This document shows positions 1 through 5,876 of a stretch of DNA of 12,090 bases, in pieces. Source of the DNA: Stenotrophomonas_A sp036403795 (GTDB lineage Bacteria; Pseudomonadota; Gammaproteobacteria; Xanthomonadales; Xanthomonadaceae); assembly GCA_036403795.1 (NCBI GenBank), contig DASWQJ010000169.1, positions 1 to 12,090 on the forward strand. The letters run 5' to 3'. Positions within the stretch are counted from its first letter, which is position 1. Each line of letters opens with the position of its first letter. Under the pieces are notes generated by a model, which was given only the letters and a program-made list of their open reading frames with translations, ran no database searches and had not been told where the DNA came from. The position numbers and the translations under genes are program-made.

Positions 1-5
1 GGTCA

Positions 6-54
6 GTGGGCCATGGATGGCCCACGTGCGGTGAGTGCGGCCATGGATGGCCGC
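6..54. repeat. Pair of REP-like palindromes, core GGCCATGGATGGCC
   Basis: Two palindromes share the 14-bp core GGCCATGGATGGCC (9-22 and 39-52), spaced exactly 30 bp apart. The first has perfect 9-bp arms (6-14 and 17-25) around GG. The second has perfect 8-bp arms (37-44 and 47-54) around GG. Bases flanking the core differ between copies (GTG/CAC against GC/GC) but stay paired within each, so the stem rather than the primary sequence appears conserved. The position, just beyond the cyo operon terminator, is typical for repetitive extragenic palindromes. The link to a Xanthomonadales REP family is from memory and not checked. Confidence 0.6.
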
Positions 55-282
55 TCGAACCGCGACCCACCATCCCGGCAGGACGGGGCCCGCACCGCAA
101 GCCACTACAACCAACCGCCCAAACACACCGCGCCCACCACAAAAAACCCAACTCGCAAGCCGCGATAAAAAAGCGCCCAGCAAAGGGAGAAAGCCGATAT
201 AACCGGGCCGCCCAAAGCGCGATCCAAAGCGCCCGGGAAAGGCCATACGCATCCTTCCCCCCGATGGGAAAAGCAACCAAAG
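55..282. other. Intergenic stretch without a supported gene
   Basis: This stretch is rich in A and C on the plus strand, with A-runs at 141-146 and 167-172. The only open frame through it (plus, 6-347) runs through the REP palindromes and the cyo terminator into the cyoD 3' end, and gives a low-complexity basic peptide with no recognisable motif. I see no gene here. Confidence 0.5.
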
Positions 283-303
283 AAAAAGCCGCCCGAAGGC
301 GGC
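283..303 (-). terminator. Rho-independent terminator of the cyo operon
   Basis: Read on the minus strand this is GCCGCC-TTCG-GGCGGC followed by TTTTT: a perfect 6-bp GC stem with a UUCG tetraloop and a U-tract. It starts 28 bp past the cyoD stop, so it ends the cyoABCD transcript and leaves no room for a cyoE in the same unit. Confidence 0.9.
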
Positions 304-330
304 CTCGTCAGTCCCGGCGCACGCCGGACC

Positions 331-666
331 TCAATGCATCATGTTGATGTTGAGGTTGTGCATGACCCACAGCGAACCGATCACGACGATGCCGATGATC
401 AGGATCGAGAACAAGCCCACGTGGATGTTGGAGCGCTGCTCGGGCGAACGGTCCATGTGCAGGAAATACACGATGTGCACCACCATCTGCACCGCCGCCA
501 TCAGCGCGACGATGATCACCGTCACGCCCTTGGAGAACGTGTTGTTCATCACCAGCGCGAAGGGGATGACGGTCAGCACGACCGCCATCGCAAAGCCGAT
601 CAGATAGGACTTCAGGCCGCCCGCATGTTCTGCATGGGCCTCGGAATGATTGTGGTTGCCGGCCAT
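331..666 (-). CDS. cyoD: Cytochrome bo3 ubiquinol oxidase subunit IV (CyoD)
   Basis: This is the 111-aa small subunit of the proton-pumping cytochrome bo3 quinol oxidase in the inner membrane, thought to help assemble the CuB site in subunit I. Three hydrophobic segments lie near residues 18-40, 47-70 and 80-103, the normal subunit IV plan, and the length matches E. coli CyoD (about 109 aa). The connecting sequence YFLHMDRSPEQRSN is family-typical. The N-terminus carries four His in residues 5-14. The start ATG shares one base with the cyoC stop (TAATG), and GGAG lies 7 nt upstream, inside cyoC, so translation is coupled. It is the last gene before the terminator at 283-303. Confidence 0.96.
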   Translation of the reverse strand: MAGNHNHSEAHAEHAGGLKSYLIGFAMAVVLTVIPFALVMNNTFSKGVTVIIVALMAAVQMVVHIVYFLHMDRSPEQRSNIHVGLFSILIIGIVVIGSLWVMHNLNINMMH

Positions 667-1304
667 TACAGCGCTCCCAGCAGGTAGACGATGGTGAAGA
701 CACCGATCCAGATGATGTCCAGGAAATGCCAGAACAAGCTCAGGCAAGCCAAGCGGGTGCTGTTGCGCGCCGTCAGGCCGTTCTTGGCCACCTGGATCAC
801 CAGGACCAGCATCCACAGCAGACCCGACGCCACGTGCAGGCCGTGCGTGCCCACCAGCGTGAAGAACGCCGACAGGAACGCGCTGCGGCCCGGACCTGCG
901 CCTTCGTGGATCAGATGGTTGAACTCGTAGATTTCCATCGCCAGGAAGCCCAGGCCGAACATCGCCGTCACCGCCAGCCACCCGTACAGGCCCGGCAGGT
1001 GCTTCTTGTTGGCCGACAGCATCGCGAAGCCGAAGGTCAGGCTCGAGAACAGCAGCAGGAAGGTTTCCACCAGCACGAAGCGAAGATCGAACAACTCCTT
1101 CGCCGTCGGGCCATCCACCGTGGCCCCGGCCAATACGGCATAGGTGGCGAACAGACCGGCAAAGATGAGGCAGTCGCTCATCAGGTACACCCAGAAGCCG
1201 AAGACGGTGTTGCCGCCGGCGTCGTGATGCCCGTGGTCGTGGCCGTGGGTGTCGTGGCCGCCCGGATGGACGGCGTGGGTGTGGAGGGTAGTAGCCGTGG
1301 ACAT
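666..1304 (-). CDS. cyoC: Cytochrome bo3 ubiquinol oxidase subunit III (CyoC)
   Basis: This is the 212-aa heme-copper oxidase subunit III, an inner-membrane protein without redox cofactors that stabilises subunit I. Five hydrophobic segments follow the bo3 pattern (subunit III of aa3 oxidases has seven). Family signatures are visible: GFWVYLMSDCLIFAGLFATY, LVETFLLLFSS, FLAMEIYEFNHLIHEG and FWHFLDIIWIGVF. An unusual feature is the N-terminal tail, with nine His among residues 8-27, longer than in E. coli CyoC (204 aa overall). The start ATG is 2 nt past the cyoB stop, and a weak AAGG lies about 10 nt upstream. Assignment is firm; any metal-binding role for the His tail is speculation. Confidence 0.96.
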   Translation of the reverse strand: MSTATTLHTHAVHPGGHDTHGHDHGHHDAGGNTVFGFWVYLMSDCLIFAGLFATYAVLAGATVDGPTAKELFDLRFVLVETFLLLFSSLTFGFAMLSANKKHLPGLYGWLAVTAMFGLGFLAMEIYEFNHLIHEGAGPGRSAFLSAFFTLVGTHGLHVASGLLWMLVLVIQVAKNGLTARNSTRLACLSLFWHFLDIIWIGVFTIVYLLGAL

Positions 1305-1306
1305 GC

Positions 1307-3301
1307 TCAGACCGCCTTCTTTGCCTGCACCTGGTCAAGCAGGGCGAAGCGCTCGTTCTCGATGCGCTCCACCTCGGCCGCCGGTACGTAGTAGTCGATG
1401 TCGTTGTCGAAGGTGCGCACGATGAAGCTGCCGATCATGCCGACCAGGCCCACCACCGCCAGCCACCAGATATGCCAGACCAGGGCGAAACCCAGCACGA
1501 TGCTGAAGGCACCGATCCAGAACCCGGCTGCCGTGTTGCGCGGCATGTGGATGTCTTCGTAGCGGTCGGCACGCACCCAGCCCTTGCCCTTCTGCTTGTC
1601 TTCCCAGAACTGGTCGCGATCGTCCACGTGCGGCAGGTGCGCGAAGTTGTAGAACGGCGCCGGCGAGGAAGTCGACCACTCCAGCGTGCGGCCATCCCAC
1701 GGATCGCCGGTCTGGTCGAGGTTCTTCTTGCGCTGGAAGACGCTCACCAGGATCTGGGCCACGTTCAAGAAGATGCCCGTGCCGATGATCAGCGCACCGA
1801 AAGCCGCCACGTACAGGTACGGCACCCATTCCGGGTTGCTGAACGTGTTGAGGCGCCGCGTCATGCCCATGAAGCCGAGCACGTACAAGGGGGTGAAGGT
1901 CACGAAGAAGCCGATGATCCAGCACCAGAACGAGGCCTTGCCGATCTTCTCGTTGAGCTTGAAGCCGAACGCCTTCGGGAACCAGTAGGTCAGGCCTGCC
2001 AGGTAACCGAACACCGCACCGCCGATGATCGCGTTATGGAAGTGGGCGATCAGGAACAGGCTGTTGTGCAGCACGAACGACACCGCCGGGATCGCCATCA
2101 TCACGCCAGTCATGCCGGCGATGACGAAGGTGATGATGAAGCCGATCGTCCACATCACCGGCGAGGTGAAGTGCACGCGGCCGCGGAACATCGTGAACAA
2201 CCAGTTGAAGATCTTCACGCCCGTGGGGATCGAGATGATCATCGTCGTGATACCGAAGAAGGCATTGACGTTGGCACCGGCCCCCATGGTGAAGAAGTGG
2301 TGCAGCCACACGATGAAGGACAGCACGCCGATGCAGGCGGTGGCGTAGACCATCGAGGTGTAGCCGAACAGGCGCTTGCGGCTGAAGGTCGCAATCACTT
2401 CCGAGTAGATGCCGAACGCCGGCAACACCAGGATGTAGACCTCCGGGTGGCCCCAGATCCAGATCAGATTGATGTACATCATGGCGTTGCCGCCACCGTC
2501 ATTGGTGAAGAAGTGCGTACCCAGGTAGCGGTCCGCACCCAGCAGCGCCAGGGCGACGGTCAGGATCGGGAAGGCGGCGATGATCAGGATGTTGGTGATC
2601 AGCGCGGTCCAGGTGAAGATCGGCATGCGCATCAGGGTCATGCCCGGCGCGCGCATGCGCATGATCGTCACGAAGAAGTTGATGCCCGTGAGCAAGGTAC
2701 CCAGGCCTGCGATCTGCAACGCCCATATGTAGTAGTCGACGCCGACCCCTGGACTGAATTCCAGACCCGACAGCGGCGGATACGCCAACCAGCCGGTCTG
2801 CGCAAACTCGCCCACGCCCAGCGACAGGTTGATCAACACCACGCCGGACACGAACAGCCAGAAACTCAGCGAGTTCAGGAACGGGAACGCCACGTCGCGC
2901 GCGCCGATCTGCAGCGGCACGACCAGGTTGATCAGGCCGGTCATCATCGGCATGGCCATGAAGAAGATCATGATCACGCCGTGCGCGGTAAAGATCTGGT
3001 CGTAATGGTGCGGCGGCAGGATGCCTTCCGGGCTGCCGCCCGCCACCAACGCCTGCTGCGTGCGCATCATGATTGCGTCGGCGAAGCCGCGCAGCAGCAT
3101 GATCAGCGCCACGAAGATGTACATGACGCCGATCTTCTTGTGGTCGACCGAGGTGAACCAGTCGCGCCACAACCAGCCCCACACCTTGTATTTGGTCAAC
3201 ACCGCGACCAGCGCGATACCGAGCACCGCCACCGCGCCCAGGGTGACCATGATGATCGGCTCGTGGTACGGAATCGCCTCGAGCGTAAGTTTGCCTAGCA
3301 T
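1307..3301 (-). CDS. cyoB: Cytochrome bo3 ubiquinol oxidase subunit I (CyoB)
   Basis: This is the 664-aa catalytic subunit that oxidises ubiquinol, reduces O2 to water and pumps protons. Numbering is one above E. coli beyond about residue 90. Low-spin heme b ligands are H107 and H422, heme o3 ligand H420, CuB ligands H285, H334 and H335, and the cross-linked tyrosine Y289. D-channel residues are D136 and E287; the K-channel lysine is K363. Quinone-site residues R71, D75, H99 and Q102 are all present. Two ATGs lie in tandem: the one at 3304 overlaps the cyoA stop (ATGA), the one at 3301 is 7 nt from GGAG (3309-3312) and gives MLGKL, matching the E. coli N-terminus, so 3301 is preferred. A longer reading from 3322 is unlikely. 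It should be a fully active bo3 oxidase. Confidence 0.98.
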   Translation of the reverse strand: MLGKLTLEAIPYHEPIIMVTLGAVAVLGIALVAVLTKYKVWGWLWRDWFTSVDHKKIGVMYIFVALIMLLRGFADAIMMRTQQALVAGGSPEGILPPHHYDQIFTAHGVIMIFFMAMPMMTGLINLVVPLQIGARDVAFPFLNSLSFWLFVSGVVLINLSLGVGEFAQTGWLAYPPLSGLEFSPGVGVDYYIWALQIAGLGTLLTGINFFVTIMRMRAPGMTLMRMPIFTWTALITNILIIAAFPILTVALALLGADRYLGTHFFTNDGGGNAMMYINLIWIWGHPEVYILVLPAFGIYSEVIATFSRKRLFGYTSMVYATACIGVLSFIVWLHHFFTMGAGANVNAFFGITTMIISIPTGVKIFNWLFTMFRGRVHFTSPVMWTIGFIITFVIAGMTGVMMAIPAVSFVLHNSLFLIAHFHNAIIGGAVFGYLAGLTYWFPKAFGFKLNEKIGKASFWCWIIGFFVTFTPLYVLGFMGMTRRLNTFSNPEWVPYLYVAAFGALIIGTGIFLNVAQILVSVFQRKKNLDQTGDPWDGRTLEWSTSSPAPFYNFAHLPHVDDRDQFWEDKQKGKGWVRADRYEDIHMPRNTAAGFWIGAFSIVLGFALVWHIWWLAVVGLVGMIGSFIVRTFDNDIDYYVPAAEVERIENERFALLDQVQAKKAV

Positions 3302-4242
3302 CATTTGTCTCCGGAGGTGCACATGGCGACCGGTTCGCCGGCCGGCGCCTGATGTTCGTCATGGCCGTGCTGGTGGCCATTGCCCATCATGTATTTGTCG
3401 ATCAAGGCCTTGAACATGCCGCCCTGTACCGACGAGAAGTAAGTGACCGGGAATTCGCTGCGGTCATTGCGGTTGGCCGCCAGCGCCTGGTACTCGGCCG
3501 GCCCCAACGCATTGGGCGAGGCCTTGACCTTGGCAACCCAGGCATCGAAGCCCGCCTGGTCCGGCGTGGCGTGCGCCATGAAGCGCATCTTCGAGAAACC
3601 GTGCCCGCTGTAGTTGGCCGAGATGCCGAAGAACTCGCCCGGCTCGTTGGCGATCAGGTGCAGCTTGGTTTCCATGCCCGCCATCGAATAGATCTGCGTG
3701 CCCAGCTGCGGAATGAAGAACGAATTCATCACCGTATCGGAGGTGATGCGGAAGTTCACCGGCGTGTTCACCGGGAACGCGATCTCGTTGACCGTGGCGA
3801 TGCCTTGGTCCGGGTAGATGAACAGCCACTTCCAGTCCATCGACACCGCTTCGATCGTGACCGGCTTGACCTCCGAGTCCAGCGGGCGGAACGGGTCCAG
3901 CGCGTGCGAGGAGCGCCAGGTCAGCACCGCCAGCACCAGCACGATCAGGCAGGGAATCGACCACACCACGACCTCGATCGCGGTCGAGTGCGACCAGTCC
4001 GGCTCGTAGCGGGCCTTGGTGTTGGAGGCGCGATACTTCCACGCAAAGGCAATCGTCATGACGATCACCGGGATGACGACCAGCAGCATCAGCACCACGG
4101 CGGTGATGAGCAGGGTCTTCTCGTCCTGGCCGACTTGGCCCTTGGGATTGAGGATGGCCGACTGGCAACCGGCCAGCAGCGCCAGCGGCAGCAGTGCCAG
4201 GCCGGGACGCAGGTAGCGCCCAAGGGTGTTCAACGGAATCAT
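3301..4242 (-). CDS. cyoA: Cytochrome bo3 ubiquinol oxidase subunit II (CyoA), lipoprotein
   Basis: This is the 313-aa subunit II of the bo3 oxidase, close to E. coli CyoA (315 aa). The start at 4242 gives a lipoprotein signal peptide with lipobox LAGC and lipidated Cys26; an in-frame extension to 4338 would bury the signal peptide and is rejected. Two transmembrane helices follow (about 40-65 and 85-107), then a periplasmic cupredoxin domain (SMDWKWLFIYPDQGIATVNE, NSFFIPQLGTQIYSMAGM). The Cys and His ligands of a CuA centre are absent, which marks a quinol rather than cytochrome c oxidase. The C-terminus is His-rich (H290, H292, H294, H297). It is the first gene of the operon, and its stop overlaps the cyoB start region (ATGATG). 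The ribosome binding site (GGAT) is weak. Confidence 0.97.
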   Translation of the reverse strand: MIPLNTLGRYLRPGLALLPLALLAGCQSAILNPKGQVGQDEKTLLITAVVLMLLVVIPVIVMTIAFAWKYRASNTKARYEPDWSHSTAIEVVVWSIPCLIVLVLAVLTWRSSHALDPFRPLDSEVKPVTIEAVSMDWKWLFIYPDQGIATVNEIAFPVNTPVNFRITSDTVMNSFFIPQLGTQIYSMAGMETKLHLIANEPGEFFGISANYSGHGFSKMRFMAHATPDQAGFDAWVAKVKASPNALGPAEYQALAANRNDRSEFPVTYFSSVQGGMFKALIDKYMMGNGHQHGHDEHQAPAGEPVAMCTSGDK

Positions 4243-4273
4243 CGGTAGATCCAATTGCAGGGGGGGTGCCAAC

Positions 4274-4319
4274 CCATCGACCCGCGGGGTGCCCGGTCGA
4301 TGGCGCCCAGCACGGGCGC
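4274..4319 (-). promoter_or_regulatory. Two adjacent stem-loops in the cyoA leader
   Basis: Between the candidate promoter and the cyoA start lie two perfect inverted repeats sharing a boundary. One is CCATCGACC/GGTCGATGG (4274-4282 and 4295-4303, 12-nt loop). The other is GCGCCC/GGGCGC (4303-4308 and 4314-4319, 5-nt loop). On the transcript the short GC hairpin comes first and the 9-bp stem second, ending about 30 nt before the start codon. Neither has a U-tract, so they are not simple terminators. They could control leader stability or translation, or be DNA operator sites. Confidence 0.45.
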
Positions 4320-4351
4320 TGACCTGGACGGGACGCAAGGTTAGCCCCGTA

Positions 4352-4380
4352 ATTTTAAGCCCTGTGTCATTTTCACGAAA
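4352..4380 (-). promoter_or_regulatory. Candidate promoter for cyoABCD
   Basis: On the minus strand TAAAAT (4352-4357) matches a sigma-70 -10 box in five of six positions. A poor -35, TTTCGT (4375-4380), sits 17 bp upstream. A transcript from here would have a leader of about 100 nt containing the two stem-loops at 4274-4319. The weak -35 would fit dependence on an activator, and the dyad at 4424-4440 lies about 44 bp upstream. This is inferred from sequence pattern only. Confidence 0.35.
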
Positions 4381-4423
4381 GCCATCCAGCGATGATCACG
4401 CGCAATTCGCCCTGTCGCGCACA

Positions 4424-4440
4424 TGCGACATGATGTCGCA
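4424..4440. promoter_or_regulatory. Perfect 17-bp dyad upstream of the cyo promoter
   Basis: TGCGACAT-G-ATGTCGCA is a perfect palindrome with 8-bp arms and a single central base. Its inner 15 bases, GCGACATGATGTCGC, differ at one position from the RegR-box consensus GNGRCRTTNNGNCGC as I remember it from Bradyrhizobium. RegR, RegA, PrrA, ActR and RoxR are orthologous redox response regulators, and RoxR is known to affect terminal oxidase genes in Pseudomonas. The site is well placed to control cyoA. That it is a binding site, and for which protein, is inference. Confidence 0.4.
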
Positions 4441-4467
4441 GATGAATACGCACTAGCGTGCGCAGCC

Positions 4468-4503
4468 CTGGCAACTGCCTTCGAATCGCCGGATTCGTGC
4501 CAG
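4468..4503. repeat. Nested inverted repeat (bulged hairpin)
   Basis: An inner hairpin CGAATC-GCCG-GATTCG (4482-4487 and 4492-4497) is directly abutted by an outer arm pair CTGGCA/TGCCAG (4468-4473 and 4498-4503). Eight unpaired bases lie on one side only. No T-run follows on either strand, so it does not look like a terminator. Its role is unknown. Confidence 0.3.
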
Positions 4504-4822
4504 TCCGTTGACGCAATGATTCACAGTAGGCGTTGCGGCAATGTACTTCGGCCGGGCCGTGACCCGTTTTTCATGTATCGCCCATCGATGACAGAGCGGG
4601 CCGGCGTCGGTCGATGACTACGCTCCTCACGCAAGCCTCTACCCCGCCGTACCCGCGCAGCTGAAAATTCCGGCGGCGCGGATGCAGCCACTCGCCACTG
4701 TCGCTGCGCGATCGATCGGCCCCTTCGGCGGTTACACCTCGGTCGGCCACGTAACGCCAACCGGCAGCCGGCCCGCCGTTGGTCTCATCGAACCGCCAAG
4801 GCAAGCAAGTCGCCAAAACGAC
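4504..4822. other. Stretch without a supported gene
   Basis: Short open frames exist on both strands but none has a ribosome binding site, recognisable domain or plausible composition; the one at 4682-4933 runs into the tRNA. It separates the cyo control region from the tRNA-Thr unit. I see nothing else convincing in it. Confidence 0.4.
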
Positions 4823-4842
4823 AAAAGCCCGCGCGAGCGGGC
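4823..4842 (-). terminator. Rho-independent terminator of tRNA-Thr
   Basis: On the minus strand GCCCGC-TCGC-GCGGGC is followed by TTTT. The hairpin starts 12 nt after the tRNA CCA end, the expected place for a monocistronic tRNA gene. Confidence 0.85.
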
Positions 4843-4854
4843 CTTTGAAGCAAC

Positions 4855-4930
4855 TGGTGCCGGAAATAGGAATCGAACCTACGACCTACGCATTACGAAT
4901 GCGCCGCTCTACCAACTGAGCTATTCCGGC
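4855..4930 (-). tRNA. thrW: tRNA-Thr (anticodon CGU), CCA encoded
   Basis: The minus strand folds into a full cloverleaf: acceptor GCCGGAA/TTCCGGC, D-arm GCTC/GAGC, anticodon stem GCGCA/TGCGT around loop TTCGTAA (anticodon CGT, threonine codon ACG), and T-arm with TTCGATT. Discriminator A73 and an encoded CCA follow. The mature length is 76 nt. It stands alone, with a strong promoter at 4941-4970 and a terminator at 4823-4842. The symbol follows the E. coli name for the Thr-CGU gene. Confidence 0.97.
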
Positions 4931-4940
4931 TGAGCCGCGA

Positions 4941-4970
4941 ATTCTAGGGTTTGGGGCGGGGTGCGGTCAA
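4941..4970 (-). promoter_or_regulatory. Sigma-70 promoter of tRNA-Thr
   Basis: On the minus strand TTGACC (4965-4970), an 18-bp spacer, then TAGAAT (4941-4946); each box matches consensus in five of six positions. The -10 box ends 10 bp before the mature tRNA 5' end, leaving a leader of only a few nucleotides. The segment just after the -10 is GC-rich (CGCGGC), which is the discriminator type associated with stringent control of stable RNA; that regulation is inferred. Confidence 0.75.
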
Positions 4971-5045
4971 TTGCAGCCGAGTCCGGGAGATAGCCGGGAG
5001 ACTGGGCGCAGGCACTTCGGCTGCCCCAGAAGCCAGGCCTGCCGA

Positions 5046-5690
5046 CTAGCGTGGTTCGACCAATCCGCCCAGCAGCAGGTCGACCACCTGCTCAAGGAAC
5101 TCGTCATCGACGGGTTCGCGGGTCATCAACAACCGAAAATAGAGGGGCCCGGACAACAGTTCCAGGATCAGTTTCGCTGGCGTCGCCGGCGGCAGTTCGC
5201 CCCGGCCCACGGCGCGATCGATGACGACACGCGCCGAATCGAAGCGCACCCAATAGAACTCGGCCCGACTGGTCGCCAGGGCCGGGTCGTCCTGGCTGGC
5301 TGCCATCATGCGCACGACCCCCTCACCAAGCGGCGATGTCACGTAGCTGGCCACGGACTTGGCCAGACCCAGCAGATCCCCCCGCAATGTGCCGGTATTC
5401 GGGATCGAAATCCGCACTTGGCTGGCGTCCAACAGCGCGTCGAGGATCACGTTCTCACGCGTGCCCCATCGGCGTTGGATCGAGGTCGCATGCACGCCCG
5501 AGCGTCGCCCGATTTCGCTGAAGCTCAGGCCTTCCGGCCCCAGCTCACCCAACGCCTGGAGGGTGGCTTGCAGCACCGCTTCACGCACCCGGGCCGAGCG
5601 GCCGCCCAAGCGCTTGCGAACGCCCCCCTCCAAAGCGCCGCCATCCACGAGGTCGCCCGAACCTGTCCCCATTTTCGCGTCGGTTGCCAC
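5046..5690 (-). CDS. TetR/AcrR-family transcriptional regulator
   Basis: This is a 214-aa one-component repressor. The N-terminal DNA-binding domain spans about residues 33-85, with the helix-turn-helix near 56-76 (SFSEIGRRSGVHATSIQRRW). The C-terminal half is an all-helical ligand and dimer domain whose ending (FYWVRFDSARVVIDRAVGRG, LLSGPLYFRLLMTREPVDDE) resembles the TetR_C_11-type subgroup. The start chosen is GTG at 5690 because GGAG (5698-5701) lies 7 nt upstream; ATG at 5732 (228 aa) or 5672 (208 aa) lack a ribosome binding site. It is divergent from the serine hydrolase at 5877, with two dyads between them, so autoregulation plus control of the hydrolase is the simplest reading. The inducer is unknown. 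Confidence 0.88.
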   Translation of the reverse strand: MATDAKMGTGSGDLVDGGALEGGVRKRLGGRSARVREAVLQATLQALGELGPEGLSFSEIGRRSGVHATSIQRRWGTRENVILDALLDASQVRISIPNTGTLRGDLLGLAKSVASYVTSPLGEGVVRMMAASQDDPALATSRAEFYWVRFDSARVVIDRAVGRGELPPATPAKLILELLSGPLYFRLLMTREPVDDEFLEQVVDLLLGGLVEPR

Positions 5691-5742
5691 CAGCGCTCTC
5701 CACAAAGCCCTGAACACGGCCCATGCTGCCATAGGCCCCAGT

Positions 5743-5763
5743 TAATGCACACCCCTTGCATTA
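5743..5763. promoter_or_regulatory. Operator-like inverted repeat 1 (TetR/hydrolase intergenic)
   Basis: TAATGCA-N7-TGCATTA is a perfect 21-bp dyad with 7-bp arms, in the divergent intergenic region 53 bp upstream of the TetR-family gene's GTG start. Its size and place fit a TetR-family operator. A poor -35/-10 pair reading toward the hydrolase (TTGCAT 5756-5761, TAGCGT 5779-5784) would overlap it. Confidence 0.5.
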
Positions 5764-5790
5764 GCGATCAAGGCGGCGTAGCGTGGCGCT

Positions 5791-5809
5791 AACGCAGATC
5801 TCCTGCGTT
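5791..5809. promoter_or_regulatory. Operator-like inverted repeat 2 (TetR/hydrolase intergenic)
   Basis: AACGCAG-ATCTC-CTGCGTT is a perfect 19-bp dyad with 7-bp arms, 67 bp before the hydrolase start codon. It differs in sequence from the dyad at 5743-5763, so the two may bind different proteins or only one may be functional. No T-run makes it a terminator. Confidence 0.45.
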
Positions 5810-5876
5810 TCTCGTCAATAGATTCCCCGGCGCCTGCCGTGTCGAAATCGTCGTACTCCCCACTCGGAGCACCAGC

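Noticed and set aside
6..347. Plus-strand open frame of 113 codons at the left edge
   Set aside because: It runs through REP palindromes, the cyo terminator and the cyoD 3' end; the product is low-complexity with no motif and no ribosome binding site.
331..1338. 335-codon minus frame containing CyoD as its C-terminal part
   Set aside because: The part before residue 225 is an off-frame reading of cyoC; CyoD starts at 666 with a ribosome binding site and the family N-terminus.
1472..3298. 608-codon open frame antisense to cyoB
   Set aside because: It is a His/Arg/Asp/Gln-rich shadow produced by high third-position GC opposite a perfectly conserved CyoB; no domain is visible.
3301..4242. Possibility that subunit II belongs to a cytochrome c oxidase
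   Set aside because: The Cys/His/Met ligands of CuA are missing and the gene order and quinone-site residues in CyoB are those of a bo3 quinol oxidase.
4553..4571. Terminator-like CGGG-N6-CCCG followed by TTTTT on the plus strand
   Set aside because: The stem is only 4 bp and no plus-strand gene precedes it.
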